A stretch of DNA of 46,034 nucleotides, from the NCBI GenBank assembly GCA_001874255.1, contig MPDC01000028.1:1-46034 (forward strand), in the 5' to 3' direction. The notes below the pieces were generated by a model that was not told where the DNA came from, ran no database searches, and saw nothing but the letters and a program-made list of their open reading frames with translations. Each line of letters opens with the position of its first letter. The stretch's first letter is position 1. The stretch comes from Alphaproteobacteria bacterium MedPE-SWcel. Its GTDB lineage: Bacteria > Pseudomonadota > Alphaproteobacteria > Rhodobacterales > Rhodobacteraceae. The translations under genes were made by a program, and so were the position numbers. Below, one piece after another: positions 44,074-46,034 of the stretch.

Positions 44074-44802
44074 ATGGCTATTCTCGACAAGCATAAAATC
44101 CTCGAGACCAACGCGACACTGCTGCTGATCTGTTCGTTTCTGGTCGTCACCATCGGCGGGCTGGTGCAGATCACACCGCTGTTCTATCTGGAAAACACCA
44201 TCGAGGAGGTGGAGGGCATGCGTCCCTACACCCCGCTCGAGCTGGCGGGGCGCGACATCTACATCCGCGAAGGCTGCTATGTCTGCCACAGCCAGATGAT
44301 CCGCCCGATGCGGGACGAGGTGGAGCGCTACGGCCACTACTCGCTGGCGGCCGAGTCGATGTATGATCACCCCTTCCAATGGGGGTCAAAGCGGACCGGG
44401 CCGGATCTGGCGCGCGTTGGCGGGCGCTATTCCGATGAATGGCATGTGGATCATCTGCGCGACCCGCAGGCGGTGGTGCCGGAGTCGGTGATGCCGAAGT
44501 ATGACTTCCTCGAACGGACCCGGCTGGACGGCGACCACATTGGCGATCTGCTGGCCACGAATGCCATCGTCGGCGTGCCCTACAGCGACGAGATGATCAC
44601 AGAGGCGCAGCGTGATTTCCGGGCTCAGGCCGATCCCGACAGCGACTATGACGGGCTGCTCGAGCGCTATGGCGAGGCTGTGAATGTGCGCAACTTTGAC
44701 GGCCAGCCCTGGGTGTCGGAGATGGATGCGCTGATCGCCTATCTGCAGATGCTGGGCACGCTGGTCGATTTCTCGACCTTCACGCCAGACGCAAGCCGCT
44801 AG
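44074..44802 (+). CDS. ccoO: cbb3-type cytochrome c oxidase subunit II (CcoO)
   Basis: This 242-residue membrane-anchored monoheme cytochrome c passes electrons to CcoN. The N-terminal transmembrane helix ([18 protein letters not shown]) is followed by the heme motif CYVCHS and an axial Met in VMPKYDFL. The family segments [24 protein letters not shown] and [16 protein letters not shown]-like text agree. It lies 14 bp after ccoN with an AAGGAGGG ribosome binding site. Confidence 0.97.
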   Translation: MAILDKHKILETNATLLLICSFLVVTIGGLVQITPLFYLENTIEEVEGMRPYTPLELAGRDIYIREGCYVCHSQMIRPMRDEVERYGHYSLAAESMYDHPFQWGSKRTGPDLARVGGRYSDEWHVDHLRDPQAVVPESVMPKYDFLERTRLDGDHIGDLLATNAIVGVPYSDEMITEAQRDFRAQADPDSDYDGLLERYGEAVNVRNFDGQPWVSEMDALIAYLQMLGTLVDFSTFTPDASR

Positions 44803-44817
44803 AGAGAGGACAGATAC

Positions 44818-45015
44818 ATGGATACCTATTCCCTGCTTCGTCAGTTTGCTGACAGTTGGATGCTGCTGTTTCTCTTTGTCTTTTTCACCGGCGTGGTGAT
44901 CTGGGCATTTCGGCCGGGATCGAGCCGGACCTATGAGGATACGGCGAATATTCCCTTCCGAAATGCCGACAAGCCCGCCGCGGATCCGGCCAGCCCATCG
45001 GAGGTCCAGAAATGA
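44818..45015 (+). CDS. ccoQ: cbb3-type oxidase small subunit CcoQ
   Basis: This 65-residue protein has one transmembrane helix ([19 protein letters not shown]) followed by a short polar tail with the FRPGS motif typical of CcoQ/FixQ. It stabilises the oxidase and, in Rhodobacter, protects it from oxygen. Its stop overlaps the ccoP start in ATGA. Confidence 0.93.
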   Translation: MDTYSLLRQFADSWMLLFLFVFFTGVVIWAFRPGSSRTYEDTANIPFRNADKPAADPASPSEVQK

Positions 45016-45911
45016 GCGACCCAGCTATGAATGACCAGGCCAGGCCCGCAGGCTCTCAGCTTCAGGAGGGCGACCCGAACACAACCGGCCACGAATGGGA
45101 TGGCATACAGGAATTCGACAACCCGTTGCCGCGCTGGTGGCTGTGGATGTTCTACGCCTGCATCGTCTGGGCGGTGGCCTATTCGATCGCCTATCCGGCC
45201 TGGCCACTGGTCAGTCAGGCGACCTCGGGGGTGATGGGGTGGTCGTCGCGGGCCAAGGTCGCAGCCGAGATCGCGGCGGTCGAGACCGCCAATGCGCCGG
45301 TCAACGCGCAGTTGGAGCAGCTGGAGCTGGCGGCGATCCCGGATCATGCCGATCTGGCCGGCTATGCGGTGTCCTCCGGCGCGGCGGTGTTTCGCACCTG
45401 GTGCGCCCAGTGTCACGGCTCCGGCGCGGCGGGGGCCAAGGGCTATCCGAACCTGCTGGACGACGATTGGCTCTGGGGCGGCAGCATGGAGGAGATCCAC
45501 ACCACGGTGTCCTACGGCATTCGCAACGAAGAGAGTGACGATGCGCATTATTCCGAGATGCCTGCCTTTGGCCGCGACGGATTGCTGGAAAAGGCAGAGG
45601 TCGCTCAGGTTGTGAACTATGTCATGTCGCTGTCTGCAGCGCCGCAGGAGGCCGGGCAGGTTGCAGCGGGCGCAGCTGTCTTTGCCGACAATTGCGCCGC
45701 CTGTCATGGTGAGGATGCATCCGGTGATATCTATCAGGGGGCCCCGAACCTGAAGGATGCGATCTGGCTCTATGGTGGCGACTACGACAGCCTGTATGAC
45801 ACGGTCTGGAACGCTCGCTACGGGGTGATGCCGAACTGGGACACGCGCCTGAGCGAGGCAGAAATCCGCGCAGTCAGCGCCTATGTCCACCAGTTGGGCG
45901 GCGGCGAGTAA
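45012..45911 (+). CDS. ccoP: cbb3-type cytochrome c oxidase subunit III (CcoP)
   Basis: This 299-residue diheme cytochrome accepts electrons from soluble or cy-type cytochromes. An N-terminal segment with [19 protein letters not shown] and one transmembrane helix anchors it. Two heme-binding motifs are CAQCHG and CAACHG. Both domains and their axial Met regions are complete. A terminator follows, so the expected ccoGHIS maturation genes, if next, have their own promoter. Confidence 0.96.
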   Translation: MSDPAMNDQARPAGSQLQEGDPNTTGHEWDGIQEFDNPLPRWWLWMFYACIVWAVAYSIAYPAWPLVSQATSGVMGWSSRAKVAAEIAAVETANAPVNAQLEQLELAAIPDHADLAGYAVSSGAAVFRTWCAQCHGSGAAGAKGYPNLLDDDWLWGGSMEEIHTTVSYGIRNEESDDAHYSEMPAFGRDGLLEKAEVAQVVNYVMSLSAAPQEAGQVAAGAAVFADNCAACHGEDASGDIYQGAPNLKDAIWLYGGDYDSLYDTVWNARYGVMPNWDTRLSEAEIRAVSAYVHQLGGGE

Positions 45912-45935
45912 TCCGGGGACCCAGATGCAAAAAGG

Positions 45936-45964
45936 AAGGCCGCGCCATACCGGGGCGGCCTTTT
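45936..45964 (+). terminator. intrinsic terminator of ccoNOQP
   Basis: AAGGCCGC (45936-45943) pairs with GCGGCCTT (45955-45962) in part, and the T-run ends at 45964. It lies 25 bp after the ccoP stop. Confidence 0.87.
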
Positions 45965-46034
45965 CAGTTGGGGGATCGGGACCGTGGGAACGGGGGGCAG
46001 GAAGCGGGGCGCTCCCGCCTCCGCACTATCCTCC

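Overview
The window looks like a stretch of chromosome from a high-GC alphaproteobacterium of the Rhodobacterales (Roseobacter/Rhodobacter type). The evidence is the hemN-fnrL-usp-ccoNOQP arrangement, an L-malyl-CoA/beta-methylmalyl-CoA lyase of the ethylmalonyl-CoA pathway type, a membrane-anchored cytochrome cy, a small 4.5S-type SRP RNA, a FYDLN_acid (TIGR02300) protein and roseobacter-like intergenic palindromes. No phage, transposase, integrase or CRISPR array was seen. Almost all genes are housekeeping or metabolic; the unusual material lies mostly between and at the ends of genes.

Layout. 0.2-5.5 kb: an M24 peptidase, then a pqiA-pqiA-pqiB-pqiC envelope lipid-transport operon on the minus strand. 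5.8-10.8 kb: tRNA-Ala(GGC), the FYDLN_acid protein, a YgjP-like metalloprotease, a GntR regulator, rpiB and accA, and a LysE exporter divergent from an Lrp/AsnC regulator. 11.3-15.5 kb: mcl1 divergent from a three-gene D-amino-acid cassette (dgcN, dgcA, D-amino acid transaminase). 15.8-19.7 kb: ugd, manC and a UDP-glucuronate-epimerase-like gene, supplying nucleotide sugars for surface polysaccharide. 19.9-24.6 kb: threonine aldolase, then the recR/ebfC/dnaX group. 24.8-28.9 kb: a tyrosine-phosphatase-like gene, a DUF1636 metal-binding protein under a cobalamin riboswitch, SRP RNA and a CpdB-like nucleotidase. 29.2-32.5 kb: nudC, an SRPBCC protein, prephenate dehydratase and cytochrome cy. 32.8-38.5 kb: the yejABEF peptide importer. 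38.9-46.0 kb: hemN, fnrL, a universal stress protein and ccoNOQP, with two FNR boxes forming a low-oxygen respiratory unit.

Three cross-cutting patterns stand out. First, short tandem repeats (11-21 bp units, usually 3-8 copies) occur about twenty times. Copies inside genes have units divisible by three. Several arrays begin exactly at a stop codon and so place two or three in-frame stops in a row (recR, the phosphatase, DUF1636, cytochrome cy). Second, gene ends often carry composite palindromic elements made of two or three perfect hairpins with unrelated stem sequences but a shared order and shared short linkers. Third, the dgcN-dgcA-transaminase cassette and the riboswitch-controlled DUF1636 gene are the best candidates for interesting biology at the protein level.

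All calls come from reading the sequence and the translated proteins. No database search or folding calculation was run, so RNA boundaries and operator assignments are approximate.
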